Assembly: GCA_963742865.1 (NCBI GenBank)
Contig: CAVUNW010000002.1
Location: 66,714 to 130,713, forward strand
Length of the DNA: 64,000 nucleotides
Origin: Bog-532 sp963742865
GTDB lineage: Bacteria; Actinomycetota; Actinomycetes; Streptosporangiales; Streptosporangiaceae
Direction: 5' to 3'
The translations under genes were made by a program, and so were the position numbers. The notes beneath the pieces were generated by a model. It did not search any database. It was not told where the DNA came from and saw only the letters and a program-made list of their open reading frames with translations. Shown piece after piece: positions 16,450-25,720 of the stretch (its first letter is position 1; the number at the start of each line of letters is the position of its first letter).

Positions 16450-17607
16450 ATGGGCATCGCGACGCCGCTGTCCACCAGCGGCCGGTTCATCGTCGACGTG
16501 AACGGACGGCGGGTCAAGCTCGCGGGCGTGAACTGGATCGGGGCCCACATGGACGACGCGGTCGTCGCGGGCCTGGACCGCGTGCACCGGGACGCCCTGG
16601 CCGAAACCATCGCCGGCCTGGGCTTCAACTGCGTGCGGCTGCCGTTCAGCCTGCGGATGACGCAGCAGATCGCGCCCGTCCCCGACGCTTACCTCGCTGC
16701 GAATCCCGACCTGCACGGGTCCACGCCGATGGAGGTGTACGACGCGTGCGTGGCCGCGCTGGCCGGCGCGGGCCTGATCGTCATCCCCAACTGCCACATG
16801 CTGGACGCCGGCTGGTGCTGCTCGAACGACGACGGCAACGGGCTCTGGTACAACGACCGCTGGCCGGCGGAGGCGTTCATGGCCGCCTGGCGGGACATGG
16901 CCACCCGGTACGCGTCGCAGCCCCTCGTGGCCGCGATGGACATCAAGAACGAGCCCCGTCCGGCTCGGGTGGGATGGCGCACGCCGATCCCGACCTGGGG
17001 CCGCGGGAAGCGGACCGACTTCGCCGCGATGTACACCGCGGCGGGCAACCTCATCCATGGTGTCAACCCGGAGCTGCTGATCCTGTGCGACGGCCTGGGT
17101 TACGCCGCGGACCTCACCGGCGTCGCGGCCCACCCGGTCCGGCTCCAGCACGCCGGCAAGGTCGGCTACGGCCGGCATGACTACCCGTGGTTCCACCCCG
17201 ACCATCAGCCCCGGCAGGCGTTCTTCGATCAGCTGAACCGCGAGGCGGGGTACATCCTGGCCGACGAGGTCGCCCCGGTCTGGCTGGGCGAGTTCAGCAC
17301 GGACACGCGGTCACTGGCCAACTTCGGCCTGGCACCGCCGTCGCAGGGGAACGAAGCCCGAAACGCCACCTGGTGGAGCAACATCCACGACTGGCTGACC
17401 ACCAACGACGTCGACTGGTGCTGGTGGGGACTCAATGGCACGCACGTCAGAGGCGCTAACCCGGCGACCGGCCGGCTTGCCTTCAGCCGGGGTGACCGCG
17501 CGACGGACGGCCTGCTGACCGAGGACTGGCGCGGCGCGGCCAGCCCGGCGATCATGGAGATCCTGCAGTCCATGATGCCGGCGCGCCTCGGCCCGGGCAT
17601 CCGCTAG
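16450..17607 (+). CDS. Glycoside hydrolase family 5 (cellulase-like), no signal peptide
   Basis: 385 aa. The start ATG 16450 follows GGGGAGGGGC. The (beta/alpha)8-barrel signature of GH5 is clear: N-terminal KLAGVNWIGAHMDD, ETIAGLGFNCVRLPFSLRM, LIVIPNCHMLDAGWCCSND, the acid/base in AAMDIKNEPRPAR, a catalytic-type His in GYGRHDYPW, and the nucleophile Glu in VWLGEFSTDTR. WWGLNGTH follows strand 8. It is a retaining beta-glycosidase whose substrate (beta-glucan or beta-mannan type) is uncertain. No signal peptide or carbohydrate-binding module is present, so it probably acts on imported oligosaccharides or glycolipids in the cytoplasm. Confidence 0.87.
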   Translation: MGIATPLSTSGRFIVDVNGRRVKLAGVNWIGAHMDDAVVAGLDRVHRDALAETIAGLGFNCVRLPFSLRMTQQIAPVPDAYLAANPDLHGSTPMEVYDACVAALAGAGLIVIPNCHMLDAGWCCSNDDGNGLWYNDRWPAEAFMAAWRDMATRYASQPLVAAMDIKNEPRPARVGWRTPIPTWGRGKRTDFAAMYTAAGNLIHGVNPELLILCDGLGYAADLTGVAAHPVRLQHAGKVGYGRHDYPWFHPDHQPRQAFFDQLNREAGYILADEVAPVWLGEFSTDTRSLANFGLAPPSQGNEARNATWWSNIHDWLTTNDVDWCWWGLNGTHVRGANPATGRLAFSRGDRATDGLLTEDWRGAASPAIMEILQSMMPARLGPGIR

Positions 17608-17724
17608 CGTGCTGGACCGGCTGGTGCCGAGCCGCCGGCGGGCAGTGCGTCGGCCCGTCAGTCCGGCGGCCCGGCGGCCCGTAGCCCGTCGCCCGCAGCC
17701 CGGCGGCCCGGCTTGCTCGCGGGC

Positions 17725-18282
17725 TCAGACCTTCTGGACGGCCTTGGAGAACTGGTCGATGATGGCCGGGCAGAAGGCGGGCAGGTCATACGGTGACCGG
17801 CTCGTCGTGAACTGACTGTCGATCACGACTTCCTGGTCGAGGACCTCGGCGCCGGCGGCACGCAGGTCGGTCCAGAGACTCGGCCAGGAAGTCATCCGGT
17901 GGCCGCGGATCACGTCGGCTTCCCGGAGCGTCCACGGGCCGTGACAGATCGCGGCGATCGGCTTGCCGCTTTGCGCGAACGCCTTGACGAAGCTCACCGC
18001 GTCCTTGTTGATCCGCAACTGGTCCGGGTTCACCGTGCCACCGGGCAGCAAGAGCGCCTGATAGTCGTCCACCGACGCATCGGAGACCTGACGGTCGACC
18101 GGGAACGTCCCCGCCGACACCATGTCCCACTGCCGGGCCTGGATTTCTCCGGGATGGACGGAAAGCAGGTCGGTTTGCGCGCCCGCTCCGTACAGGGCGC
18201 CGCGCGGCTGCTCAAGCTCCACGCGCTCGACGCCGTCGGTGGCGAGGATCGCTACCTTCATGCCCTGGAGATCGTGTGCCAT
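17725..18282 (-). CDS. DJ-1/PfpI family (type 1 glutamine amidotransferase-like) protein
   Basis: 185 aa from ATG 18282 (the start region reads MAHDLQGMKVAILATDGVE). It has the class-I amidotransferase-like fold: VAILATDGVERVEL, DDYQALLLPGGTVNPDQL, and the nucleophile elbow PIAAICHGPWTLREADVIRG with the reactive Cys. TSWPSLWTDLRAAGAEVLDQ and DLPAFCPAIIDQF follow as in PfpI/YhbO proteins. Such proteins are described as deglycases, chaperones or proteases, so the true activity is debated. A general stress role is likely. Confidence 0.88.
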   Translation of the reverse strand: MAHDLQGMKVAILATDGVERVELEQPRGALYGAGAQTDLLSVHPGEIQARQWDMVSAGTFPVDRQVSDASVDDYQALLLPGGTVNPDQLRINKDAVSFVKAFAQSGKPIAAICHGPWTLREADVIRGHRMTSWPSLWTDLRAAGAEVLDQEVVIDSQFTTSRSPYDLPAFCPAIIDQFSKAVQKV

Positions 18283-18437
18283 GTCTCAAACTCCTCCGGT
18301 CTCGCGACTACGGCACACCTACTGTCGGCGCGCACGGGCCTGCACACATCCCCGAACCTGACGGCAGCCGCCACGCGGCGGGCGCGGCCGCATTAGGCGG
18401 TTCCGGGACGCCCGCGAGCGGTCCCGGCGCCCTGGGG

Positions 18438-18912
18438 TCAGTAGTGCGCGGTGATGCGGCGGGCCGGGCCGTCGATGGTGATCGTCCCGCTGTAGGGCAG
18501 CACCCACTGCGGGTCGGTGTGCCCGGAGTCGACGTTGAACACCACCATGGCTCCTGGGTTGTATGTGCCGAGTGCCCGGAGGACCGCCGCCCGCTGGTCG
18601 TCGCGGTAGCGCTGGCGCTCCTCCGGCGGGGCGGGATGAAAAAGGCCAGCGCCCTTGGCCAGGCCGACGAGGATGACGGGGAACGGGGCCAGGAGACCGC
18701 GCTCACCGAAGTTCCGCAGCATCCGGAACGTCTCCTCGGCCGGAGGCATCTTCTCGGACGTCTCCAGCAGCAGCACGCACCCGGCGTAGTCGCCGGCCTG
18801 CCGGATCAGCGGCCCGCCGCGAGGTTCCAGTGCAGGATCTCCAGTTGCCGCCCCAGGTGGGACGGTCACGATGCGGTTCCTCGTTAAACCGTTCCTCGTT
18901 GAACCGTGCCGC
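18438..18912 (-). pseudogene. S66 family LD-carboxypeptidase (MccF-like) remnant
   Basis: Only the C-terminal half is present. EERFNEEPHRDRPTWGG, then LEILHWNLAAG in another frame, then the long frame RQAGDYAGCVLLLETSEKMP, FRMLRNFGERGLLAPFPVIL, VVFNVDSGHTDPQWVLPYSG and DGPARRITAHY. The conserved Glu (LLLETSEK) and His (GHTDPQ) of the catalytic triad remain. The N-terminal half with the nucleophile Ser is missing, and a stop closes the frame near 18912. Two indels (~18830 and ~18865) add to the damage. A short AACGAGGAACGGTT(T) duplication lies at the broken end. Confidence 0.75.
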
Positions 18913-18966
18913 TCATGGGGCGGGTCAATTGGTTAATGGCCGGCATCCCCGGGAACGGAGACGATC

Positions 18967-19404
18967 GTGGACGACCCGTACGACCTTCAGCGCTTCGTGG
19001 ACGCCCAGGACGCGGGCGGCACCTACGGGCGGGCCCTCGCCGAACTGCGGGGCGGGCGGAAGCAGAGCCACTGGATGTGGTTCGTGTTCCCGCAGGTCGC
19101 CGGGCTCGGGCAGACCCCGACGTCGAAACACTTCTCGATCTCCTCGCTGGAGGAGGCGCAGGCCTATCTCCGGCACCCGGTGCTGGGCCCGCGGCTGGCC
19201 GAATCGGCGCGCATCCTGGAAGACCTGCCTGACCGCGACGCGGACCAGATCTTCGGCTGGCTGGACGCCCAGAAACTCCGGTCGTCGATGACGTTGTTCC
19301 TGCGGGCGGCCCCCACGGAAGCCCCGTTCGGCAACGTGCTGGGCAAGTACTTCGGCGGCGAGCCCGACCCGGCTACGGACCGGATCCTCAGCGCTACGAA
19401 ATAA
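18967..19404 (+). CDS. DUF1810 family protein
   Basis: 145 aa from GTG 18967, preceded by GGAG. The whole sequence matches the family layout: DPYDLQRFVDAQDAGGTYGR, SHWMWFVFPQVAGLG, SISSLEEAQAYLRHPVLGPR and DAQKLRSSMTLF ending in GNVLGKYFGGEPDPATDRIL. DUF1810 proteins are small, soluble and of unknown biochemical role. Its last 11 bp overlap the end of the convergent MDMPI-like gene. Confidence 0.9.
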   Translation: MDDPYDLQRFVDAQDAGGTYGRALAELRGGRKQSHWMWFVFPQVAGLGQTPTSKHFSISSLEEAQAYLRHPVLGPRLAESARILEDLPDRDADQIFGWLDAQKLRSSMTLFLRAAPTEAPFGNVLGKYFGGEPDPATDRILSATK

Positions 19405-20014
19405 CCGGCCGCCAGCGGGCCGGGCGCGACGGGGATGCGGCCGTGGCCACGGGCGCGGGCGGTTCAGGGCGGGGCCGGTCGAGCCGGTCCTGCCGCTGGG
19501 AGCGCATCGGCTCGGCGAGTTCCATGGCGGCGAAGGTGCCCGGCCAGTCGTCCGGGCCGTATCCGGCGCCCAGGTCGCAGTGGTGCAGTTCGACTTCGAC
19601 GAGCCGGCGGGTCAGGAGCTGGGCGGCCGGGAAGGGTGCCGAGTCCAGGATCCGGACCCGGTACTGCCAGTCTTCCTCGGTCAGCTGCCGGGCGATGGCG
19701 CGCAAGGCCATGGCCGAGCCGGCCAGGTCGGCCACCAGGTCCTTGGCCGTCAGGGCCGCGCTTTCCTCGATGCCGGCGTCGCGGGCCTCGGCGCTGGCGT
19801 AGGCGGTGCGTTCCTCGCCGGACCGGGCGCCGACCAGCAGGTTGCGCATCGCGTCGGCGCTGCGGGCCACGTGGGCCAGGACGTGCGCGCGCGTCCAGCC
19901 CGGCAGCAGTGACGGCTGCCGCAGGTCAGACTCGGCGATGGCGCGGGCCGTGCCGAGCAGGCGCTGGGTCGCGTCATCGATCTGGTCGTTGAGCTGGCGT
20001 TGCGCGGCGTCCAT
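19394..20014 (-). CDS. Mycothiol-dependent maleylpyruvate isomerase-like (DinB-fold) protein
   Basis: 206 aa. The N-terminal DinB-like four-helix fold is evident: SLLPGWTRAHVLAHVARSAD carries the first metal-ligand His, and LLTRRLVEVELHHCDLGAGY carries the ExxxH pair typical of the MDMPI N-terminal domain. The family uses a bound divalent metal and mycothiol, the actinobacterial thiol. The C-terminal domain of full MDMPI is absent; instead there is a proline/arginine-rich tail after ~residue 175. The exact reaction is unknown. It is divergent from the PPOX gene. Confidence 0.82.
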   Translation of the reverse strand: MDAAQRQLNDQIDDATQRLLGTARAIAESDLRQPSLLPGWTRAHVLAHVARSADAMRNLLVGARSGEERTAYASAEARDAGIEESAALTAKDLVADLAGSAMALRAIARQLTEEDWQYRVRILDSAPFPAAQLLTRRLVEVELHHCDLGAGYGPDDWPGTFAAMELAEPMRSQRQDRLDRPRPEPPAPVATAASPSRPARWRPVIS

Positions 20015-20136
20015 CTGCTCACTGTAAGCGGGCGGGGAAATGTCACTGGGTCCGGGTAGAACGGGTTTAGGGAAATTCGCCGGGACTGTGCTGAACCGGA
20101 CACGGAAATGTCAGAGGGCCGGCGTAGACCGGAGAC

Positions 20137-20673
20137 ATGAAATGGGCAGAGATAGCGGGCTGTGAGCGGGCCCTCGGTACGGTCGTGCACGACCGGCTGA
20201 TCAAGCCCGGTGTCGTGCTGGTGGGCACGACCAGACGGGATGGGTCGGCCCGGATCAGCGGCGTGGAGCCGCTCATCATGGACGGAGAGCTGTGGCTGTC
20301 GATGATGCGGACGTCCGCGAAGGTCGCCGACCTGGACCGGGACAGCCGGATTCAGCTGCACAGCATCATCACCGGACCGCAGGCGGCCACCGAGGTCAAG
20401 GTCCGCGGTATCGCGCGGGCGGAGAAGAGCCGGGAGGTTCAGCAGCAGTACGCGGCCGAGGCGGCCCGGCAGCTCGGCTGGCGTCCCGTAGTGGGTGAGT
20501 TCGCGCTGTTCGCGGTCAACGTGGACGACGTGACCGTGATCGGCTACGACAGCGAGACCGGCGCGCAGTACGTCGCCCGGTGGCCCGAGGGCCAGGAGTA
20601 CCTGCGCCCCTCGACCACGCCGACCAGCCTCGGTCCGCCGCAGCCGGTCCGCCGCCTGCTCAGCCCGGCGTAG
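20137..20673 (+). CDS. PPOX-fold (pyridoxamine 5'-phosphate oxidase-like) protein
   Basis: 178 aa from ATG 20137. The split beta-barrel pattern is visible: KPGVVLVGTTRRDGSARISG, VEPLIMDGELWLSMMRTSAK, VADLDRDSRIQLHSIIT, EVKVRGIARAEKSREV and FALFAVNVDDVTVIGYD. Members bind FMN or F420 and reduce or oxidise small molecules; actinomycetes have many. Cofactor choice cannot be settled here. The C-terminal 25 residues are Pro-rich. Confidence 0.8.
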   Translation: MKWAEIAGCERALGTVVHDRLIKPGVVLVGTTRRDGSARISGVEPLIMDGELWLSMMRTSAKVADLDRDSRIQLHSIITGPQAATEVKVRGIARAEKSREVQQQYAAEAARQLGWRPVVGEFALFAVNVDDVTVIGYDSETGAQYVARWPEGQEYLRPSTTPTSLGPPQPVRRLLSPA

Positions 20674-20732
20674 CAGGGCCCACCCCGGCGTGGGCGGGCC
20701 CGGCAGGCACGGACTGCGCTGGGCACTGACGG

Positions 20733-21035
20733 CTAGCCGAGGGCGCGGCGGAGGAGCGGGACGCTCGCCTCGGCCCAGCGCCCGATCGCGGCGCCGGGGC
20801 CGGCGAACTCGGGCTCGGTGACGTACAGGCCACGAGCGGGTACGGCCGCGCCCAGCTCGACGAGCAGCGGCCGCAGGTGCACCTCGACCGCGAGGGCGTG
20901 GATCGGCGCGCCGCCGGTCATCAGCGGCACCGCGACCGAGCCGGCCAGGCCATTGGACCCGTAACGGTCGAAGAATGCCTTCAGCATGCCGGTGTAGGTG
21001 GCCTTGTAGGTCGGCGACCGCACGGGAAGTGAGCC
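20733..21035 (-). pseudogene. NADPH-dependent FMN reductase (SsuE-like), N-terminus lost
   Basis: The retained part matches the second half of flavodoxin-like FMN reductases: SPTYKATYTGMLKAFFDRYG, VAVPLMTGGAPIHALAVEVH and RPLLVELGAAVPARGLYVTE. The first ~75 residues with the phosphate-binding loop are absent. The sequence upstream of ~21035 is unrelated and runs into the start of the divergent oxidase gene at 21103. No frame on this strand supplies the missing part, so this is a real 5' truncation rather than a simple indel. Confidence 0.7.
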
Positions 21036-21102
21036 AGCGTTTGGCACGGCAGGCAGGGGTGCAAGCGTTTGCGGCGCTGGCGAGAACGGTACGTTTCTGA
21101 GC

Positions 21103-22317
21103 ATGAACATCGCGGAGATTCGGCAGCTAATCCGGATGAAGCCCGTCGAGCGCAACATCGTCAAACGGCGTCTCAATCGCTGCTACAGCGTTACCGACCT
21201 GCGCCGGAGCGCCAAGCTGCTGATCCCGCGGCCGGTGTTCGACTACGTGGACGGCGGCTCCGACGACGAGCTGAGCATGGCCGGGAACCTCCGCGCGTTC
21301 CGCCGCTGGCAGTTCCGGCCGCACGAGATGGTCGACGTGGAGGGGGTCGACACCAGCGCCCAGGTCCTGGGGCGGACCCATTCCCTGCCGCTCGGAATGG
21401 CGCCAACCGGGTACTCCCGGATGATGCACCCGGACGGGGAGATCGCCGTCGCGCGGGCGGCGGGCCGCCGGAACCTGCCGTACACGCTGTCCACCATGGG
21501 GACCACCTCGATGGAGGATCTGGCCGCGGCGGCGCGTGCCTTCGGCCAGGACGACCTGTGGTTCCAGCTCTACATGTTCCGGGACCGCGGCCTGACCCAG
21601 GAACTTGTCCAGCGCGCCGCGACCGCCGGGTACCGCGTGCTGGCGGTGACCGTGGACACGACCGTCACCGGGTTCCGCGTCCGTGACGAGCACAACGGGC
21701 TGGTCATCCCGCCCGAGCTGACGGTGAGCACGATGGCCAGCATCGGCTCGCGGCCGGCCTACTGGATCCGGATGCTGCGCAACCCGGCGATCAAGTTCGC
21801 CAACCTGCCGCCCGACTTCCAGTCCGGCACGGTCGCCAGCGGCATCGCCCGGTTCAGCCCGAGCATCACCTGGGACGACATCGCCGTGCTGCGGTCGCAC
21901 TGGCCCGGCAAGCTGGTCGTCAAGGGACCGCTGGGGGCGGCCGACGCCCAGCGGGCCATCGAAGCCGGGGCCGACGGCATTCAGCTGTCCAACCACGGCG
22001 GGCGGCAGCTGGACCGGGCCATCGCGCCCATCGACCTGGTCCCTGAGGTCCGGGAGGCACTTGGCGACGGCCCAACCGTGCTGGTCGACTCCGGGATCCG
22101 GCACGGCGCCGACCTGGTGATCGCGGTGGCTCTGGGCGCGGACGCGGGCCTGATCGGCCGGGCGTACCTGTACGGCCTGATGGCCGGGGGTGAGGCGGGC
22201 GTGGACCGGGTCCTCGAGCTGCTGGCGGACCAGTTCACCCGGACGATGCAGCTGCTCGGCGTCACTTCGGTCGCCGAGCTGCGCAAGCATGGCCGCGAGC
22301 TGCTCAGCCGGCCGTAA
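21103..22317 (+). CDS. FMN-dependent alpha-hydroxy-acid oxidase/dehydrogenase
   Basis: 404 aa, ATG 21103. The full LldD/lactate-oxidase-type TIM barrel is present: RPVFDYVDGGSDDELSM, LPLGMAPTGYSRMMHPDGEI, WFQLYMFRDRGLTQEL, VLAVTVDTTVTGFRVRDEHN, LVVKGPLGAADAQRAIEAGA, and the catalytic loop GIQLSNHGGRQLDRA with the His-Arg pair, followed by VLVDSGIRHGADLVIA and GLIGRAYLYGLMAGGEAG. It oxidises a 2-hydroxy acid (lactate, mandelate or glycolate type) to the 2-oxo acid using FMN. The MftD-like length is noted, but no mycofactocin genes are nearby. Confidence 0.9.
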   Translation: MNIAEIRQLIRMKPVERNIVKRRLNRCYSVTDLRRSAKLLIPRPVFDYVDGGSDDELSMAGNLRAFRRWQFRPHEMVDVEGVDTSAQVLGRTHSLPLGMAPTGYSRMMHPDGEIAVARAAGRRNLPYTLSTMGTTSMEDLAAAARAFGQDDLWFQLYMFRDRGLTQELVQRAATAGYRVLAVTVDTTVTGFRVRDEHNGLVIPPELTVSTMASIGSRPAYWIRMLRNPAIKFANLPPDFQSGTVASGIARFSPSITWDDIAVLRSHWPGKLVVKGPLGAADAQRAIEAGADGIQLSNHGGRQLDRAIAPIDLVPEVREALGDGPTVLVDSGIRHGADLVIAVALGADAGLIGRAYLYGLMAGGEAGVDRVLELLADQFTRTMQLLGVTSVAELRKHGRELLSRP

Positions 22318-22353
22318 CGCGCTGGCGGGCGGGCACTCGGGGGAAGCGGGGGC

Positions 22354-25300
22354 TCAGGACTGGCGGGGCGGGAGCGGGGGGCGGCCCTTGGCGGGACGGG
22401 TCGAAGGGTCCGGCGGCGCCACGGCGGGCCGTTCGGCCAGGGCCTGGAGCGCGATGCGGACCCCGGTTTCCAGCTGCGGGTCCCGGCCTGCGGCCCAGTC
22501 GTCCGGGGAGATGAACACCTCGATGTCCGGGTCGACGCCGTAGTTCTCCACGTCCCAGCCGTACTCGCGGAACCAGGTCGCGAACCGCGGGACCGTCATC
22601 CGGGTCCCGTCCACCAGCAGGTGGCTCCCGCCGATGCCGATCACGCCGCCCCAGGTCCGGGTGCCGACGACCGGCCCGAGCCCGAGCGTGCGGATCGCGC
22701 CGGTGACGATGTCGCCGTCTGACCCGGCGAACTCGTCGGCCAGCGCGACCAGCGGCCCACGCGGCGCGTCCATCGGGTAAGTGTCCGGCAGCAGGCCACG
22801 GGGCATGTCCCAGGCGATGACCCGGCGGGCCAGTTTCTCCACGATGAGCTCGGAGACGTGCCCGCCGCGGTTGCCGCGCGCGTCCACGATGAGCCCGTCG
22901 TGCCGCATTTCGGTGCGCAGGTCACGGTGGAAGTGCGCCCACCCCTCCCCCATCATGTCGGGGATGTGCAGGTAGCCCAGCCGGCCGTCACTCAGCTCGC
23001 GGACCAGCGCACGGCGGCCGGCCACCCAGTCCTGGTAACGCAGCCGCCGGTCATTGCGCAACGGCGTGACAACGACGCGGCGCGGGCGTCCGCCATCACG
23101 GCGGACGGTCAGCTCGACCGGTTTGCCCGCGGCCCCGACGAGCCGCGGGCCCGGCCCGGCGATGGGATCCAGCGGCTGCCCGTCCACGGCGAGCAGCTCA
23201 TCGCCCGGGGCGATGGCCACGCCGGGCGCGGCGAGCGGGGACAGCGCCTTCGGGTCGGAGGACTCACCGGGCAGGACGCGGGTCACCCGCCACCGCCCGT
23301 CGGTGTCCGGCGCCAGGTCGGCGCCGAGCAGCCCGACTTGCGCCGCGTGGCCGCCGCGCCGGGGGCTGGTGCCGTCGCTGGCCGCCATGACGTACGCGTG
23401 CGAGGTGGCCAGCTCCCCGAACACCTCCCACAGCAGGTCGGCGAAGTCGCTCGCGCCGCTGATCCGGTCCAGCAGCGGGCGGTACTCGGCCAGCACCGCG
23501 TCCCAGTCGACCCCGGCCATGTCGGGCACCCAGAAGTCGCGGCGCATCAGGCGCCCCGCCTCCTCATACGCGTGACGCCACTGCGCGGCCGGATCGGCCA
23601 CGAAACGCGCCCGGGACAGGTCGACGGTGACGTCGTCGTCCGCGTCGTCCCCGTCCTGCTTGCGCCCGGACGGCAGAACGCGCACGTCGTCGCCGTCCAC
23701 CACGACGATGCGGGTGCCGTCCCCGCTGACAGCGAACCAGTCCAGCTCGTCCACCAGCTCGGCGCACTTCCGCTTGGCCAGGTCGAAGCGCTCGAGGACC
23801 GCGCGCGGGCCGTCGTCGTACGGATCGGCGGCGTTTTCCCCGAGCACCCCGGACACCGGCTCGCGCAGCCACGCCAGGCCGCCCTTGACCGCCTGCAGGC
23901 TCGAGTACCGGGCCTCCGGAACCGGGACCCGAACTACGCGGTCCGCGAGGCCGTCGGTATCGACTCGCACTGACGTCCGTTCCGGATCATCGTGATCTTC
24001 GTCCTTGTCCGCCGCGCCCGGATCCACCGGACGGCCCTGCGGCAGCGGCGCGAACGGCGACGGCGTGCTGGCCGCCAGCGGAACCAGGTACGGCCGGCTC
24101 CCGAACGGGAACGACAGGTCGAAGAAATGCGCGTCGTACACGGGGTCGAAGCTGCGCAGCGACAGGAAGGCCAGGTAGCGGCCGTCCGCGGTGAAGGCCG
24201 GGTCGGTGTCGGTGAACCGGCCGTCGGTGACGTCGGCCACTTGCGCGTCGCGACGGCGGGCGATCCGGATCCGGCGCAGCGGCTGCGGCCCGGGCTGGGA
24301 CCACGCGAGCCAGGCGGAATCGGGTGACCAGGACAGGCCGGTGGCCCAGCCGTCGTCGGAGGCCGCCAGTTCGGTCACGTCGCCGGAGCCGATCTCGGCC
24401 AGGAACACCCGGCCGTCACTGGCCGCCGCCGCCACCGCCGTCCCGTCCGGCGCCGCGGACAGCTCCACCACGCTGCCGAGCTGCCCGTCGGCCAGCGTGA
24501 CCAGGCGCGGCCCGGCCCCTTCCTGGGACACGCTCTCGTCCGGGGACGCGGGCTGGTCCGCGGACGGGGGCGCGGGGACGGTGACGACCAGCGAGTCCTG
24601 GCCGGTGGCGTCGCTGATCCAGGCGGCCCTGCCCGACGGCCCGAGAACCACCGGCAGCCGCGCGCGGGCGTCCGGATCCACGGCCAGGGCGCGGGCCGGG
24701 CCGTCCCGGTGGGTCAGCCAGTGCGCGGTGCCGCGCACCTCGACCACGGATCCCTGCCCGGTCTGGTCGCAGGACAGGGACCCCAGGTGATCGGCGGCCG
24801 AAATGAGCCGCGGGACGCGCGCCGCCGACGGCGACCCGGACGTCAGCTCGACCCGCCGTGGCCCGGCGTCCAGATCATCGAGGATCCATACCTCTCCGGC
24901 CACGTGGTAGACGACGCGGGAGCCGTCGCTGCTGGGGTTCCGGGCGTAGAAACCGTCGTGATCGGTGTGCCGGCGCAGGCCGGAACCGTCCAGCGCGCAC
25001 GAGTACAGATTGCCGGTGCCCTCGTGGTCGGACAGGAAGACGATCCGCATCCCGACCAGCATCGGGCTGGTGATCTGGCCGGATAGGCCGGCGAGGATGC
25101 GGGTGAAGCCGCCGGCCCCGTCCGTCCGGACCCACAGCCGTCCCGACGTCCCGCCGCGGTAGCGCTTCCAGTGCGCCGGTTCGTGCTGGGTGCTCGTCAG
25201 CAGCACGGTCACCGGGCCGCTCATGGCGATGTCCCCGGCCGGGCCGAGCTCCAGCCGCCGCGGCGGCGCTCCGGTCACGGGCACGGCGTGCGCCCAGGTC

Positions 25301-25641
25301 AGGAAGGCGGCGGCCTGCCCGGTGGCGCTGATCGCGAGGATCTCCCCGTCGGCATTCCAGCCGGTGATCTGGGTCTGGCGGTCTCCCCAGTAGGTGAGCC
25401 GGCGGTAACCGGTGCCGTCGACGCCGGACAGGTAGATTTCGCTGGCGTCGTCGCGGGCCGTGGTCCAGGCCACCGCGCCGCCGTCCGGGGACAGCCGCGG
25501 GTAGCTCACCGGCGCGCCTTCGGCGGACAGCCGCCAGGCACGGCCCCCGGCGGCCGGCGCGAGCCACACGTCGTCGTCGGCCACGAAGGTCAGCAGGTCA
25601 CCTCGAAGGTGCGGATAACGGACGTAACCAACAGAAGTCAC
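22354..25641 (-). CDS. Tricorn-type S41 protease
   Basis: 1095 aa, full length. In order: two beta-propeller regions (repeated DG/W motifs such as SYPRLSPDGGAVAW, ATGLSWSPDSAWLAW, TDTDPAFTADGRYLAFLS) over residues ~1-640; a mixed C1 domain with AGVDWDAVLAEYRPLL; Ser-His in LATSHAYV (S747/H748); a PDZ domain (~790-860, APGDELLAVDGQPLD); then C2 with DARGNRGGHVSELI, the nucleophile in FAGSDGDIV (S974) and Glu in VENYGVDPDIEV (E1032). All four members of the tricorn catalytic tetrad are present at nearly canonical positions. The enzyme is a large cytosolic assembly that degrades peptides released by the proteasome, and actinomycetes commonly have proteasomes. Confidence 0.93.
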   Translation of the reverse strand: MTSVGYVRYPHLRGDLLTFVADDDVWLAPAAGGRAWRLSAEGAPVSYPRLSPDGGAVAWTTARDDASEIYLSGVDGTGYRRLTYWGDRQTQITGWNADGEILAISATGQAAAFLTWAHAVPVTGAPPRRLELGPAGDIAMSGPVTVLLTSTQHEPAHWKRYRGGTSGRLWVRTDGAGGFTRILAGLSGQITSPMLVGMRIVFLSDHEGTGNLYSCALDGSGLRRHTDHDGFYARNPSSDGSRVVYHVAGEVWILDDLDAGPRRVELTSGSPSAARVPRLISAADHLGSLSCDQTGQGSVVEVRGTAHWLTHRDGPARALAVDPDARARLPVVLGPSGRAAWISDATGQDSLVVTVPAPPSADQPASPDESVSQEGAGPRLVTLADGQLGSVVELSAAPDGTAVAAAASDGRVFLAEIGSGDVTELAASDDGWATGLSWSPDSAWLAWSQPGPQPLRRIRIARRRDAQVADVTDGRFTDTDPAFTADGRYLAFLSLRSFDPVYDAHFFDLSFPFGSRPYLVPLAASTPSPFAPLPQGRPVDPGAADKDEDHDDPERTSVRVDTDGLADRVVRVPVPEARYSSLQAVKGGLAWLREPVSGVLGENAADPYDDGPRAVLERFDLAKRKCAELVDELDWFAVSGDGTRIVVVDGDDVRVLPSGRKQDGDDADDDVTVDLSRARFVADPAAQWRHAYEEAGRLMRRDFWVPDMAGVDWDAVLAEYRPLLDRISGASDFADLLWEVFGELATSHAYVMAASDGTSPRRGGHAAQVGLLGADLAPDTDGRWRVTRVLPGESSDPKALSPLAAPGVAIAPGDELLAVDGQPLDPIAGPGPRLVGAAGKPVELTVRRDGGRPRRVVVTPLRNDRRLRYQDWVAGRRALVRELSDGRLGYLHIPDMMGEGWAHFHRDLRTEMRHDGLIVDARGNRGGHVSELIVEKLARRVIAWDMPRGLLPDTYPMDAPRGPLVALADEFAGSDGDIVTGAIRTLGLGPVVGTRTWGGVIGIGGSHLLVDGTRMTVPRFATWFREYGWDVENYGVDPDIEVFISPDDWAAGRDPQLETGVRIALQALAERPAVAPPDPSTRPAKGRPPLPPRQS

Positions 25642-25720
25642 CGGCTCATCGTAAGGCCCGGCTTCCGCGATCCCCGGTCAGCGCGGGCGCGGGTCTGGGG
25701 CAGCCAGCGCCGGTGACCCG

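Noticed and set aside
21127..22290. 387-codon minus-strand frame
   Set aside because: Antisense shadow of the hydroxy-acid oxidase.
21103..22317. Mycofactocin locus (MftD)
   Set aside because: The oxidase is of the right family, but no mftA, mftB, mftC or glycosyltransferase genes are adjacent.
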